46,690 nt of DNA from Variovorax paradoxus (lineage in GTDB: Bacteria > Pseudomonadota > Gammaproteobacteria > Burkholderiales > Burkholderiaceae_C), in contig NZ_JAGGNV010000112.1 of the NCBI RefSeq assembly GCF_018614955.1, forward strand, positions 1 to 46,690, written 5' to 3'. Numbering within the stretch: the stretch's first letter is position 1; every line of letters starts with the position of its first letter. Made by a program: the position numbers and the translations under genes. This document shows, one piece after another, positions 23,964 to 32,082 of this stretch. The notes beneath the pieces were generated by a model, which saw nothing but the letters and a program-made list of their open reading frames with translations, had not been told where the DNA came from and did no database searches.

Positions 23964-26900
23964 GCATGGCCGCCTACGAACACAACGGCGCCCCCGTCGC
24001 GCGCGAACGTTTCTATGCGATCGCCTGCGACCCGCGCCGCTCGGTTGCGGTGGAGGCCTGCGCGGGTGCCGGCAAGACCTGGATGCTGGTGTCGCGCATC
24101 CTGCGCGCCTTGCTCGAAGAAGGCGAGGGCGCCTGCGCGCCGCACGAGATCCTCGCGATCACCTTCACGAAGAAGGCGGCCGGCGAGATGCGCGAGCGGC
24201 TGGACCAATGGCTGGAAGCCTTCGCCGACCGCCCGCTGGAACAACTCGTGCCCGAGCTCGTGATGCGGGGCATGGACCGTGCGGCCGCCGAAGCCCGCGC
24301 ACCGCGGCTGCAGGGGCTCTATCGCGAGCTGTTGTCGAGCGGCCGGCCGGTGCAGTTCCGCACCTTCCATGCCTGGTTCGCCAGCCTGCTGCGCACCGCC
24401 CCGGTGGCGGTGCTCGAGCGGCTCCGGCTGCCGGCCAACTACCAGCTGCTCGAAGACGATGCCGAGGCGCGCGCGCGCGTTTGGCGCCCCTTCTTCTCGT
24501 CCGTGGCGGCGAACGCCGAGGCCTGCGCCGACTACCACGCGCTGGTTGCGACGCATAGCCGTTCGCAGACCGCCAAGGCGCTGGACGATGCGCTGACGCG
24601 GCGCGTCGAATTCGCATTGGCCGATGCGCATCACGCGGTCGACGAAGCCGTGGTGCCAATGGGCGTGATGTATCCGGCGTTCGAGAGCGCCGATTCGCCC
24701 GAAGAGATCCTGCTCCACGACCCGGCCTTTCGCGGCGCCCTCGGCGCCGCTGCGCGCGCGCTGGGCCGTGCGGGCGCGCCGACCTTTTCGCAGAAGGGCG
24801 TCGAGCTCGAACAGGCGCTGACCGAGGGCCGCGTCGCAGGCGTGCTCGACGCCCTGCTCACCCAGAAGGGCGAACCGCGCAAGTTCAGCGAAAAGCTCGC
24901 GGGCCTGGCGGAGGTGCGTGCGGCGCAGGAGCGCGCGCTGCAGTATTGCGCCGCACAGGCACAGCACGCCGCCTGGCTGCACCAGCAGCGCATGGCGCGG
25001 CTGACGCGGCTTCTGATCCGCTGCTTTGCCGAGGTCAAGGCCGCGCACGGCTGGGTCGACATGAACGATGTCGAGCAGGCCGCCCATCTGCTGCTCGGCA
25101 ACTCGGAACTGTGGGGCTGGGTACAGGAGCGCCTCGATGCGCGCGTGCGGCATCTGCTCGTCGACGAGTTCCAGGACACCAATCCGCTGCAATGGCAGGC
25201 GCTCCATGGCTGGCTCGGCAGCTATGCGGGCGCCGGCGGGCGCCGCCCGGGCGTGTTCATCGTCGGCGATCCGAAGCAGAGCATCTATCGCTTTCGCCGC
25301 GCCGAGCCGCAGGTGTTCATCGCGGCCAAGCAGTTCGTGCAGCAGGGCCTCGGCGGCGACCTGCTCAACTGCGACCACACGCACCGCAATGCGCAGGCCG
25401 TGGTTGGCCTGGTCAACGCGGTGATGACGGACGCGCAGCAGGCCGGCGAGTTCGGCGGCTTCCGCGACCACACGACCGAATCGCGCGTGTCCGGCCGGGT
25501 GCGCAAGCTGCCGCCGATCGCGCGGGATGCGGTGGTTGCCGCCGACGAGGGCAACGGCCTCGACGAGCATGGCGCGCTGCAGTGGCGCGACAGCCTCACC
25601 ATCCCGCGCGTGCTGCCCGAAGAGCGGCTGCTGCAGAAGGAATGCCAGCAGGCGGCCCGCTGGATCGCCGAATGCATCGCGGGCGGGCTCGCACCCAGAA
25701 GCATCATGGTGCTGGCGCGCCGCCGCAGCCGGCTGGCCGTGCTGCAGGACGAACTGCGCAAGCTGCACATCGCCGTCCAGCAGCCCGAGAAGAACGAGCT
25801 CAACGACGCGCCCGAGGTGCAGGACATGGTGGCGCTGCTCGATGCCCTGGTCTCTCCGGACCACGACCTCTCGCTCGCTCGTGCGCTGAAGTCGCCGCTG
25901 TGGAGCATCGACGACGATGCCCTGGTGCAGCTGGCGCTGCGCCAGCGCGCCCGGCCCGCGAGCTGGTTCGAGCTGCTCCAGGCGCCCGATCTGCCCGAGC
26001 CGCTGGCCGGCATCGGTCCGCGCCTGCGGCAATGGCAGCAATGGCTGGCCGCACTGCCGCCGCACGATGCGCTGAGCGCGATCTACCACGACGCCGACGT
26101 GCTTGCCAGGTTCGCGGCCGCTGCACCTGCTGCACTGCGTGCCAGTGTGCTGAGCAATCTGCGCGGTCTCGTGGCCGCGTCGCTCGAACTCGATGGCGCG
26201 CGTTTCGCAACGCCCTATGCGCTGGTGCGCGCGCTGCGCGCCGGCGGTTTGCGCGCACCGTCGATCGCTGCAGTCGATGCGGTGCAACTCCTGACGGTCC
26301 ATGGTGCCAAGGGGCTGGAAGCCGAGCTCGTGCTGCTGCTCGACACTGACGCGGAGGCTCAGCGTGCGCAGACCATGGGTGTGCTGGTGAAATGGCCGGG
26401 CCACGCGGCGGCGCCCGAGCGCTTCGTGTTCGTCGCGAGCGAAAGGAATCCGCCGGCCTGCAGCGTGGACGACCTTGTCGAAGAGCAAGCCGCCAGGCAG
26501 CGCGAGGAGATCAATGCGCTGTACGTGGCGACCACGCGGGCAAGAACCGAGCTCGTGCTGTCGGCGGCGACACCCGCACGGCCGAACGGCCTGAGCTGGT
26601 GGACGCGCCTGGAGGCGCGTTGCGAGCCGATCATCGATGTGGCGGGCGCGGTGCCCATCGCCGCCCCGCAGGCGCCGGCAAGCTTCGGCATGCTGAAGCT
26701 GCCTGCGCTGCCTGCGCTGCCTGCGCTGCCTGCGCTGCCCGCCGTGCCCGAGCTCACGCCGCCCGTCGAGCGCAGGGTGCCGGCCGCAGACACGCGCGCC
26801 TCGGCCTTCGGCCAGGCCATGCACCGCCTGCTCGAATGGTCCCTGCCCGGCGCGCCGCTGCCGCCGGCGCACGTGCGCGCCGCGGGCCGCGAGTTCGGGC

Positions 26901-27238
26901 TCGACGCCGCCGCCGCGCGCGCAGCCGCCACGATGGCGCAGCGCATTCGTTCGGGCGCCGGTGCCTGGGCATGGGATGCCGCGGCGCTCGACTGGCACGG
27001 CAACGAAATCACGCTGATCCACGAGGGGCAGACGCTGCGCATCGATCGCCTGGTGCGGCATCGCGAAAGCGGCGCCTGGTGGGTGCTCGACTACAAGTCC
27101 GCCGCCCGCCCGCAGCACGATGCCGCGCTGATCGCGCAACTGCAGCGCTATCGCGAAGCGGTGCAGGGCGCCTACCCCGGCGACACGGTGCGTGCGGCCT
27201 TCCTCACGGGGCAGGGCGAACTGGTGACCCTCGAATGA
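23960..27238 (+). CDS. AddA-like UvrD/Rep-family helicase-nuclease
   Basis: 1092 residues. Superfamily 1A helicase motifs in order: Walker A EACAGAGKTWM (32-42), motif Ia region ITFTKKAAGEMRERL, motif II VDEFQDTNP (D402), motif III VGDPKQSIYRFRRAE, motif V LTVHGAKGLEAELV and motif VI LYVATTRARTELVLSA. A RecB-type nuclease domain ends the protein (RIDRLV, then LDYKSAARP with D1044 and K1046; QLQRYREAV). It is the motor and nuclease partner of AddB in double-strand-break end resection, doing the work of RecBCD. An LPA repeat occurs near residues 914-928. The start overlaps the upstream stop by ATGA. Confidence 0.93.
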   Translation: MSMAAYEHNGAPVARERFYAIACDPRRSVAVEACAGAGKTWMLVSRILRALLEEGEGACAPHEILAITFTKKAAGEMRERLDQWLEAFADRPLEQLVPELVMRGMDRAAAEARAPRLQGLYRELLSSGRPVQFRTFHAWFASLLRTAPVAVLERLRLPANYQLLEDDAEARARVWRPFFSSVAANAEACADYHALVATHSRSQTAKALDDALTRRVEFALADAHHAVDEAVVPMGVMYPAFESADSPEEILLHDPAFRGALGAAARALGRAGAPTFSQKGVELEQALTEGRVAGVLDALLTQKGEPRKFSEKLAGLAEVRAAQERALQYCAAQAQHAAWLHQQRMARLTRLLIRCFAEVKAAHGWVDMNDVEQAAHLLLGNSELWGWVQERLDARVRHLLVDEFQDTNPLQWQALHGWLGSYAGAGGRRPGVFIVGDPKQSIYRFRRAEPQVFIAAKQFVQQGLGGDLLNCDHTHRNAQAVVGLVNAVMTDAQQAGEFGGFRDHTTESRVSGRVRKLPPIARDAVVAADEGNGLDEHGALQWRDSLTIPRVLPEERLLQKECQQAARWIAECIAGGLAPRSIMVLARRRSRLAVLQDELRKLHIAVQQPEKNELNDAPEVQDMVALLDALVSPDHDLSLARALKSPLWSIDDDALVQLALRQRARPASWFELLQAPDLPEPLAGIGPRLRQWQQWLAALPPHDALSAIYHDADVLARFAAAAPAALRASVLSNLRGLVAASLELDGARFATPYALVRALRAGGLRAPSIAAVDAVQLLTVHGAKGLEAELVLLLDTDAEAQRAQTMGVLVKWPGHAAAPERFVFVASERNPPACSVDDLVEEQAARQREEINALYVATTRARTELVLSAATPARPNGLSWWTRLEARCEPIIDVAGAVPIAAPQAPASFGMLKLPALPALPALPALPAVPELTPPVERRVPAADTRASAFGQAMHRLLEWSLPGAPLPPAHVRAAGREFGLDAAAARAAATMAQRIRSGAGAWAWDAAALDWHGNEITLIHEGQTLRIDRLVRHRESGAWWVLDYKSAARPQHDAALIAQLQRYREAVQGAYPGDTVRAAFLTGQGELVTLE
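26699..26743 (+). repeat. 9-base tandem repeat encoding (LPA)5
   Basis: Four perfect copies of CTGCCTGCG followed by one variant CTGCCCGCC, in frame, giving five Leu-Pro-Ala units in the linker between the helicase core and nuclease domain of the AddA-like protein. Because the unit is nine bases, copy-number change would alter linker length and not the reading frame. Confidence 0.9.
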
Positions 27239-28497
27239 CAAAAAAAGAAATGCGAGTCGCCGTGGTCGGCGGCGGCCCGGCCGGGCTGATGGCGGCCGAA
27301 GTGCTGAGCGCGCAGGGCGTGGAAGTGCATCTCTACGACGCCATGCCCTCGGTCGGGCGCAAGTTCCTGCTCGCGGGGCGCGGCGGCCTGAACCTCACGC
27401 ACTCCGAGCCTTTGGCCAGCTTTGCTGGTCGCTTCGGCGAGCGCCGCGCGCAGATCGAGCCGTTGCTGAGCGCCTTCGGCCCCGAACAACTGCGCGAATG
27501 GGTCCACGGGCTCGGCATCGAAACCTTCGTCGGCACCTCGGGGCGCGTGTTTCCCACCGACATGAAGGCTGCGCCCTTGCTGCGCGCGTGGATGCATCGC
27601 CTGCGCGCGGCCGGCGTGCGCTTCCACATGCGTCATCGCTGGCTGGGCTGGCCCGATGCGGCATCGCAGTCGACCTCGCTGCGCTTCGCGACGCCAGCCG
27701 GCGAGATCGACATAGAGGCCGATGCCGTGGTGCTGGCGCTCGGCGGCGCCAGTTGGTCGCGGCTCGGCTCCGACGGCGCCTGGGTGCCGTGGATCAGCGA
27801 GCGCGGCGTGGCGGTGGCGCCGCTCGCGCCGGCCAATTGCGGCTTCGATGCCGTCTGGACCGCGCATTTCGCCGAGCGCTTTGCCGGCCTGCCGTTCAAG
27901 TCGGTCGCCATCTCCTTCATTGACGCCCGCGGCCGCCGCTTTGCGCGCAAGGGCGAATTCGTCGCGACCGCCACCGGCGTCGAAGGCAGCCTGATCTACG
28001 CGGCTTCGGCGCTGCTGCGCGACGAGATCGCAGCCCAGGGCAGCGCCACCTTGCTGCTCGATCTGCTGCCCGATCGCAGTGCCGAGCAGGTGCGTGCCGC
28101 CGCGCTGCATCCGCGCGGCGCGCGTTCGCTCGCCAGCCATCTGAAGAGCCGGCTCGGCCTCGAAGGCATCAAGACCGGCGTGCTACATGAAGTGCTCACG
28201 CGCGAGCAAATGCATGCGCCCGAGAAGCTCGCCGAGACGATCAAGGCGGTGCCGCTTCGCTTGATTGCGCCGAGGCCGATCGATGAAGCGATCAGCACGG
28301 CAGGCGGCGTGCGCTTCGAGGCGCTCGATGCCCACCTGATGAGCCTCGCGCTGCCCGGTGTGTTCTTCGCGGGCGAGATGCTCGACTGGGAAGCGCCGAC
28401 CGGCGGCTACCTGCTCACCGCCTCGATGGCCAGCGGCGTGGCGGCGGCGCGTGGCGTGATGTCGGACCGGAATACGAAACTGAATACTTCCGGTTGA
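27235..28497 (+). CDS. HI0933/TIGR03862-type NAD(P)/FAD-dependent oxidoreductase
   Basis: 420 residues. The Rossmann FAD site is VAVVGGGPAGLMAAEVL, followed by the family-specific GRKFLLAGRGGLNLTHSE; later VVLALGGASWSRLGSDG and, at the C-terminus, VFFAGEMLDWEAPTGGYLLTASMASG. These blocks define the HI0933-like flavoproteins, whose physiological substrate is still unclear; relatives are annotated as aminoacetone oxidase or BaiN-type reductases. ATG 27235 overlaps the addA-like stop (ATGA); ATG 27250, behind an A-rich stretch, is an alternative. It is probably the last gene of the three-gene run that begins at the AddB-like gene, but nothing links it functionally to repair. Confidence 0.9.
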   Translation: MTKKEMRVAVVGGGPAGLMAAEVLSAQGVEVHLYDAMPSVGRKFLLAGRGGLNLTHSEPLASFAGRFGERRAQIEPLLSAFGPEQLREWVHGLGIETFVGTSGRVFPTDMKAAPLLRAWMHRLRAAGVRFHMRHRWLGWPDAASQSTSLRFATPAGEIDIEADAVVLALGGASWSRLGSDGAWVPWISERGVAVAPLAPANCGFDAVWTAHFAERFAGLPFKSVAISFIDARGRRFARKGEFVATATGVEGSLIYAASALLRDEIAAQGSATLLLDLLPDRSAEQVRAAALHPRGARSLASHLKSRLGLEGIKTGVLHEVLTREQMHAPEKLAETIKAVPLRLIAPRPIDEAISTAGGVRFEALDAHLMSLALPGVFFAGEMLDWEAPTGGYLLTASMASGVAAARGVMSDRNTKLNTSG

Positions 28498-28557
28498 CGT
28501 GCATTTGTTTGCAGGGCCGCGGACAATGCCACGCTCCTTGAGCCTGACAAAAAGAAC

Positions 28558-28839
28558 ATGTACCCGCAGGTCGACATCCAGAAAATTAGAGCCAGATACT
28601 TCAACTACAGCGTGAGCATCGGCAAGTCCGACAAGCGTTATGCCCGGCAGGGCCTGCGGTCGATCGCGGAATGCCTGCACGATGCGGCGACCGCGCTGGG
28701 TCACCACTTTCCGATTGCGGCCCTCAGCTACGAGGGGCGCGCGCTGGGCTGCTATCACGTCGCGAACATGGAGCACAAGACGGTGGCGCTCGCCGACACG
28801 CTTCTTGCCAAGCTCGCACAGGCGGAAACCGCCACCTGA
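28558..28839 (+). CDS. Small protein of unknown function
   Basis: 93 residues, no family recognised. Composition is mixed and soluble: a basic N-terminal half (IRARYFNYSVSIGKSDKRYARQG), a probable helix RSIAECLHDAATALG, a strand-like FPIAALSYEGRALGCYHV and a C-terminal helix TVALADTLLAKLAQAE. No signal peptide or membrane segment. The ATG is preceded by AAAAAGAAC, a weak ribosome site, and GACAAT at 28522-28527 could be a -10. An inverted repeat spans the stop codon. That the frame is a real gene rests on its balanced composition and free-standing position; function unknown. Confidence 0.6.
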   Translation: MYPQVDIQKIRARYFNYSVSIGKSDKRYARQGLRSIAECLHDAATALGHHFPIAALSYEGRALGCYHVANMEHKTVALADTLLAKLAQAETAT

Positions 28840-28855
28840 GGGCGATGCGGTTTCC
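28824..28855. repeat. Inverted repeat across the end of the small gene
   Basis: GGAAACCGC (28824-28832) and GCGGTTTCC (28847-28855) are perfect 9-base arms around the TGA stop. A competing smaller hairpin GGCGG-AAA-CCGCC uses 28821-28833. No strong T-tract follows on either strand. It may end the plus transcript or protect the 3' side of the 4.5S RNA transcript arriving from the other strand. Confidence 0.5.
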
Positions 28856-28865
28856 TTGGATGTGA

Positions 28866-28967
28866 GGTTGACGAGCCTTACCCCCGGCACTGACTACGCA
28901 GTTAGGGCTGCTTGGTTCCCCACCTGACCCGGTTGGCCACTTCACCATGCGGGGAGGCCCGTCAACC
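28866..28967 (-). ncRNA. ffs: 4.5S signal recognition particle RNA
   Basis: The minus strand folds into one long hairpin closed by GGTTGACG (28967-28960) and CGTCAACC (28873-28866). Its tip (28929-28906) carries the universally conserved SRP helix 8: CAGG facing AGCA in the symmetric loop, a UGG/CCA helix and a GGAA tetraloop. In E. coli the tip helix is UCC/GGA around the same GGAA, so the difference is compensatory. Length is about 102 bases; exact ends are estimated from the closing helix. It binds Ffh for co-translational membrane targeting. Confidence 0.92.
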
Positions 28968-28971
28968 GAGG

Positions 28972-28977
28972 ATTGTA
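28972..28977 (-). promoter_or_regulatory. -10 box of the ffs promoter
   Basis: TACAAT on the minus strand, placed so that transcription would begin about where the SRP hairpin starts (28966-28967). A -35 is not obvious; TTCGTG (29002-28997) is the nearest candidate, with a 19-base spacer. Confidence 0.6.
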
Positions 28978-29002
28978 GGCCAGGGCCCGTTATCCCCACG
29001 AA

Positions 29003-30121
29003 TCACCAAACCATCAGCGAGGTCTCGAGCGCTGCATCGGCGTAGAAGAGCCGCGCGCCGACCAGGTAGTGGCGGCCCTTTTGCAGGCGCATGCTGACGC
29101 GCGCATTGAGGTCGGTGCCGCTGTCGTCGTTGCCAGCGATCTGCACGTTGCCGGCCGGCGTGACCTCGAACAGCACCAGCACCGTGTCGGAAGTGCCGAA
29201 GGTGCCGATGCTGTAGGTGCGCGTGCGTGCCGGCATGAAATCGAAGTTGCGGGTTTCGCCGGCCTTGAGCTTGAGCAGCTGCGACAGCCCGACCTTGAGC
29301 GTCGACATCGCCGGGGCCCTGACGCCGGGGTAGGTCTCCACCACCCAGGCCTTGTCGGCGTAGGACAAGCCGCCCTTGGGCACGAGCCCGGTTTGGTATT
29401 CCGCCGGCGCATCGATGAGCCCGGGCTCGAACTGATATTCCATGACCGAGTCCGGGTCCCAGGTCGTGCCCTTGACCTCGGCCTGCGGGATCTTGCGCAG
29501 GATGTTCCACTCGATCTGCGACTCTTCCCAGAAGTTCGGCGGCCCCTGGAAATAGTCGATCACCGCCTGCCGGTTCCAGGTGATACCGGCATGGGGGTTC
29601 TGGTGCTCGTGCTCGAGGCCGAGGGTGTGGCCGATCTCGTGCAGCGCCGTGTCCTGGCCGTAGGGCGTGGTGAGCGGCCAGCCGAAATTCATCGTGCGCT
29701 GCAGCGGGTCGCGAATGCCGAGCACGTCGCGCCCGACGTAGGACCAGGAGCCGTCCTGCGCATCGAAGCCGATGCGCACGATCGCATCTTCCGCGGCCTC
29801 GACGCGCCGGAAGGCGAGGCCGATGCCGAGCTTGGCCCAGGCCTCGAAGGACTCCTCGACCACATCCGCGTCCTCGTTGCTGCCCTGCCACGCGGCGGGC
29901 ACCGCGTCGCCGCGTTTGAAGCAGTAGTAGGTCAGTTGCGTGCCGTTCACCCATTTCTTGCTCGACGCCAGGATGGCGGAGGCCCGCCCCGCAGAGACGC
30001 TGCTGTCGAACTGCCGCGGCGTCTGCACCGGCTGGACGCAGTAGCGGCGCGCCCCGGCATCGCCGGACTGTGCTTTCCTGGCCGCGGCAATGCGCGCGGC
30101 CCTGTGGGTCGCAGTGGACAT
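29003..30121 (-). CDS. Metzincin-type zinc metalloprotease (astacin/M12A-like)
   Basis: 372 residues. Zinc site HEIGHTLGLEHEHQNP (H161, E162, H165, H171) is the extended metzincin motif HExxHxxGxxHE, and DPDSVMEY provides the Met-turn as in astacins. The N-terminal 60 residues are basic and hold no signal peptide, unusual for astacin relatives, which are secreted. After the catalytic domain (about 55-260) a C-terminal beta-rich region begins near residue 280 (LLKLKAGETRNFDFMPARTRTYSIGTFG) and resembles the pre-peptidase or polyserase C-terminal modules of secreted proteases. Start ATG 30121 is set by GAGGAG just upstream. It lies between ffs and dnaX on the opposite strand from dnaX. Substrate unknown. 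Confidence 0.85.
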   Translation of the reverse strand: MSTATHRAARIAAARKAQSGDAGARRYCVQPVQTPRQFDSSVSAGRASAILASSKKWVNGTQLTYYCFKRGDAVPAAWQGSNEDADVVEESFEAWAKLGIGLAFRRVEAAEDAIVRIGFDAQDGSWSYVGRDVLGIRDPLQRTMNFGWPLTTPYGQDTALHEIGHTLGLEHEHQNPHAGITWNRQAVIDYFQGPPNFWEESQIEWNILRKIPQAEVKGTTWDPDSVMEYQFEPGLIDAPAEYQTGLVPKGGLSYADKAWVVETYPGVRAPAMSTLKVGLSQLLKLKAGETRNFDFMPARTRTYSIGTFGTSDTVLVLFEVTPAGNVQIAGNDDSGTDLNARVSMRLQKGRHYLVGARLFYADAALETSLMVW

Positions 30122-30204
30122 GTCGGTCTCCTCGAAAGGCCGTCCCATGCTATGCGCGGAACCGCGAAAATCTATAAGTAAAAAGGCCTATGTCGACTCG
30201 GAAG

Positions 30205-30229
30205 GGGGCCTGCGGCAGGCCCCTAAAAT
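30205..30229 (+). promoter_or_regulatory. Hairpin and -10 box directly before dnaX
   Basis: A perfect 8-base hairpin (GGGGCCTG, loop CGG, CAGGCCCC; 30205-30223) is followed at once by TAAAAT (30224-30229), a good -10 that ends 6 bases before the ATG. A transcript from this box would start at or near the A of the start codon. No Shine-Dalgarno sequence is present, consistent with a leaderless mRNA. Confidence 0.45.
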
Positions 30230-30235
30230 GCGTCG

Positions 30236-32041
30236 ATGGCCTATCTCGTGCTCGCTCGCAAACACCGCCCCAAGACTTTCAGCGAGATGGTGGGCCAGGA
30301 GCATGTCGTACAGGCGCTCGAAAACGCGCTGACCTCGCAGCGGCTGCACCACGCCTATTTGTTCACCGGCACCCGGGGCGTCGGCAAGACCACCGTTTCG
30401 CGCATCCTGGCAAAGTCGCTCAACTGCCAGGGCCCGGACGGGCAGGGCGGCATCACCGCCACGCCCTGCGGCGTGTGCCAGGCCTGCAAGGACATCGACA
30501 CCGGCCGCTTCGTCGACTACACCGAGCTCGATGCGGCCTCCAACCGCGGCGTCGACGAGGTCCAGGCCCTGCTGGAGCAGGCGGTCTACAAGCCGGTGCA
30601 GGGACGCTTCAAGGTCTTCATGATCGACGAAGTGCACATGCTCACCGGCCACGCGTTCAACGCGATGCTGAAGACGCTGGAGGAGCCGCCGGAATACCTC
30701 AAGTTCGTGCTGGCGACCACCGATCCGCAGAAAGTGCCGGTCACCGTGCTGTCGCGCTGCCTGCAGTTCAACCTGCGACCGATGGCGCCCGAAACCGTGC
30801 TCGAACATCTCACGCGCGTGCTGCAGGCCGAGACCGTGCCGGCCGAACCGCATGCGCTGCGCCTGATCGCGCGCGCCGCCCGCGGCTCGATGCGCGACGC
30901 GCTCTCGCTGACCGACCAGGCCATCGCCTTCGGCAACGGCGAACTGCTGGAGACCGGCGTGCGCCAGATGCTCGGCAGTGTCGACCGCGGCCATGTGTTC
31001 CGCCTGATCGAAGCGTTGGCGCAGGGCGACGGCAAGACGGTGGTCGACACTACCGAGGGCCTGCGCCGCGACGGCATGTCGGCCGCCTCCACCCTCGAGG
31101 AAATGACCGCCGTGCTGCAGGCCATGGCCGTGCTGCAGGCCGTGCCTTCGCGCGCGGAAAGCAACGATGCGACGGATCCCGACGCGGCCGAGACCGCGCG
31201 CCTGGCGGCATCGATGCCCGCCGACGAAACGCAGCTGCTCTACAGCCTCTGCCTGCACGGCCGCGGCGAACTGGGCCTGGCGCCCGACGAGTACGCCGCG
31301 CTCACGATGGTCTTGCTGCGCCTCCTGGCCTTCAAGCCCACCGGTGCGGCCGGCGCGGAAAAAAAAACTCTGAATGAAGCGCCGCGCGCCGCGGCGCCCG
31401 CGCCTCGCGCGCTGGCCGTCGAGGCGGCGCGCCCCGCGGTGGCTGCGGTCGTGGCGACTGCCGGCCCTGTCGCACCGCCCGGTCAGCGGCTGCCTGTGCG
31501 GGATGAACCCTCGCTCGCTGCAACGGCTGCCTCCAGGCCGCCGGCCGCTGCCGATCCGGCACCCGCCGCGAAGGTGATGGCCATGCAGGTGCGCGTGCAG
31601 CCGCCGCCCGGCGCGCGCGAAATGCCGCGCGAGAGCGAATCGACACCGATCGTGCCCAGCGAGGAGGGCGACTTCTGGCACGCGACCGTGACGCAGATGG
31701 TCGCGGCCGAGGCGATCACCGCACTCGCGCGCGAACTCGCACTGCAGTCGCAGCTGGTGGCGCGCGATGTCGACCAGTGGCTGCTGCGCGTCGAGCGCGA
31801 ATCGCTCAACCAGACGAGCAGTCGGGAGAAGCTGCAGGCCGCGCTCGCGGCGCTGGGCCATGGCGTGAAAATCTCGATCGAGATCGGCGCCGTGGCCGAC
31901 AGTCCCGCGCGCCGCAACAAGCAGGCGGCCGACGAGCGCCAGCGCGTGGCCGAGGAAGCGATCCGCAACGATCCCGAGATTCAGTCGATGATGCGCGACT
32001 GGGACGCGAGAATCGTCCCGGGTACGCTCAAGCCGGCCTGA
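30236..32041 (+). CDS. dnaX: DNA polymerase III subunits tau/gamma
   Basis: 601 residues for the full tau form. Clamp-loader AAA+ core: Walker A GTRGVGKT (45-52), zinc-binding cysteines C64, C78, C81 and C84, Walker B VFMIDEVHML and the SRC motif in VLSRCLQF. The core and collar end near residue 372, right before a run of nine A. Beyond it lies an alanine/proline-rich linker and a C-terminal region (about 470-601) expected to contact the polymerase and DnaB. Slippage at the A-run would give a gamma-like product of about 380 residues. The start ATG 30236 is the conserved MAYLVLARKHRP. First gene of dnaX-ybaB-recR. Confidence 0.98.
   Translation: MAYLVLARKHRPKTFSEMVGQEHVVQALENALTSQRLHHAYLFTGTRGVGKTTVSRILAKSLNCQGPDGQGGITATPCGVCQACKDIDTGRFVDYTELDAASNRGVDEVQALLEQAVYKPVQGRFKVFMIDEVHMLTGHAFNAMLKTLEEPPEYLKFVLATTDPQKVPVTVLSRCLQFNLRPMAPETVLEHLTRVLQAETVPAEPHALRLIARAARGSMRDALSLTDQAIAFGNGELLETGVRQMLGSVDRGHVFRLIEALAQGDGKTVVDTTEGLRRDGMSAASTLEEMTAVLQAMAVLQAVPSRAESNDATDPDAAETARLAASMPADETQLLYSLCLHGRGELGLAPDEYAALTMVLLRLLAFKPTGAAGAEKKTLNEAPRAAAPAPRALAVEAARPAVAAVVATAGPVAPPGQRLPVRDEPSLAATAASRPPAAADPAPAAKVMAMQVRVQPPPGAREMPRESESTPIVPSEEGDFWHATVTQMVAAEAITALARELALQSQLVARDVDQWLLRVERESLNQTSSREKLQAALAALGHGVKISIEIGAVADSPARRNKQAADERQRVAEEAIRNDPEIQSMMRDWDARIVPGTLKPA
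31358..31397 (+). other. dnaX slippage site (A9) with downstream hairpin
   Basis: Codons GAA AAA AAA ACT contain nine consecutive A (31359-31367). Reading the -1 frame gives AAC TCT GAA then TGA (31375-31377); reading the +1 frame gives CTC then TGA (31371-31373). Eleven bases after the run is a perfect 8-base GC hairpin (31379-31386 with 31390-31397, loop CGC). It sits where gamma ends in other dnaX genes. Both ribosomal frameshifting, as in E. coli, and transcriptional slippage at A9, as in Thermus, are compatible. Confidence 0.75.
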
Positions 32042-32082
32042 ATCTCTTCTTCTTTTTTATCCAACGATCGACAGGACCAACG

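Noticed and set aside
23750..27241. A 1163-codon open frame antisense to the AddA-like gene, with similar long frames antisense to the AddB-like gene and ppx
   Set aside because: All lie exactly opposite genes with clear catalytic motifs and have low-complexity His/Arg/Ala/Gly composition. No promoter or ribosome site supports them.
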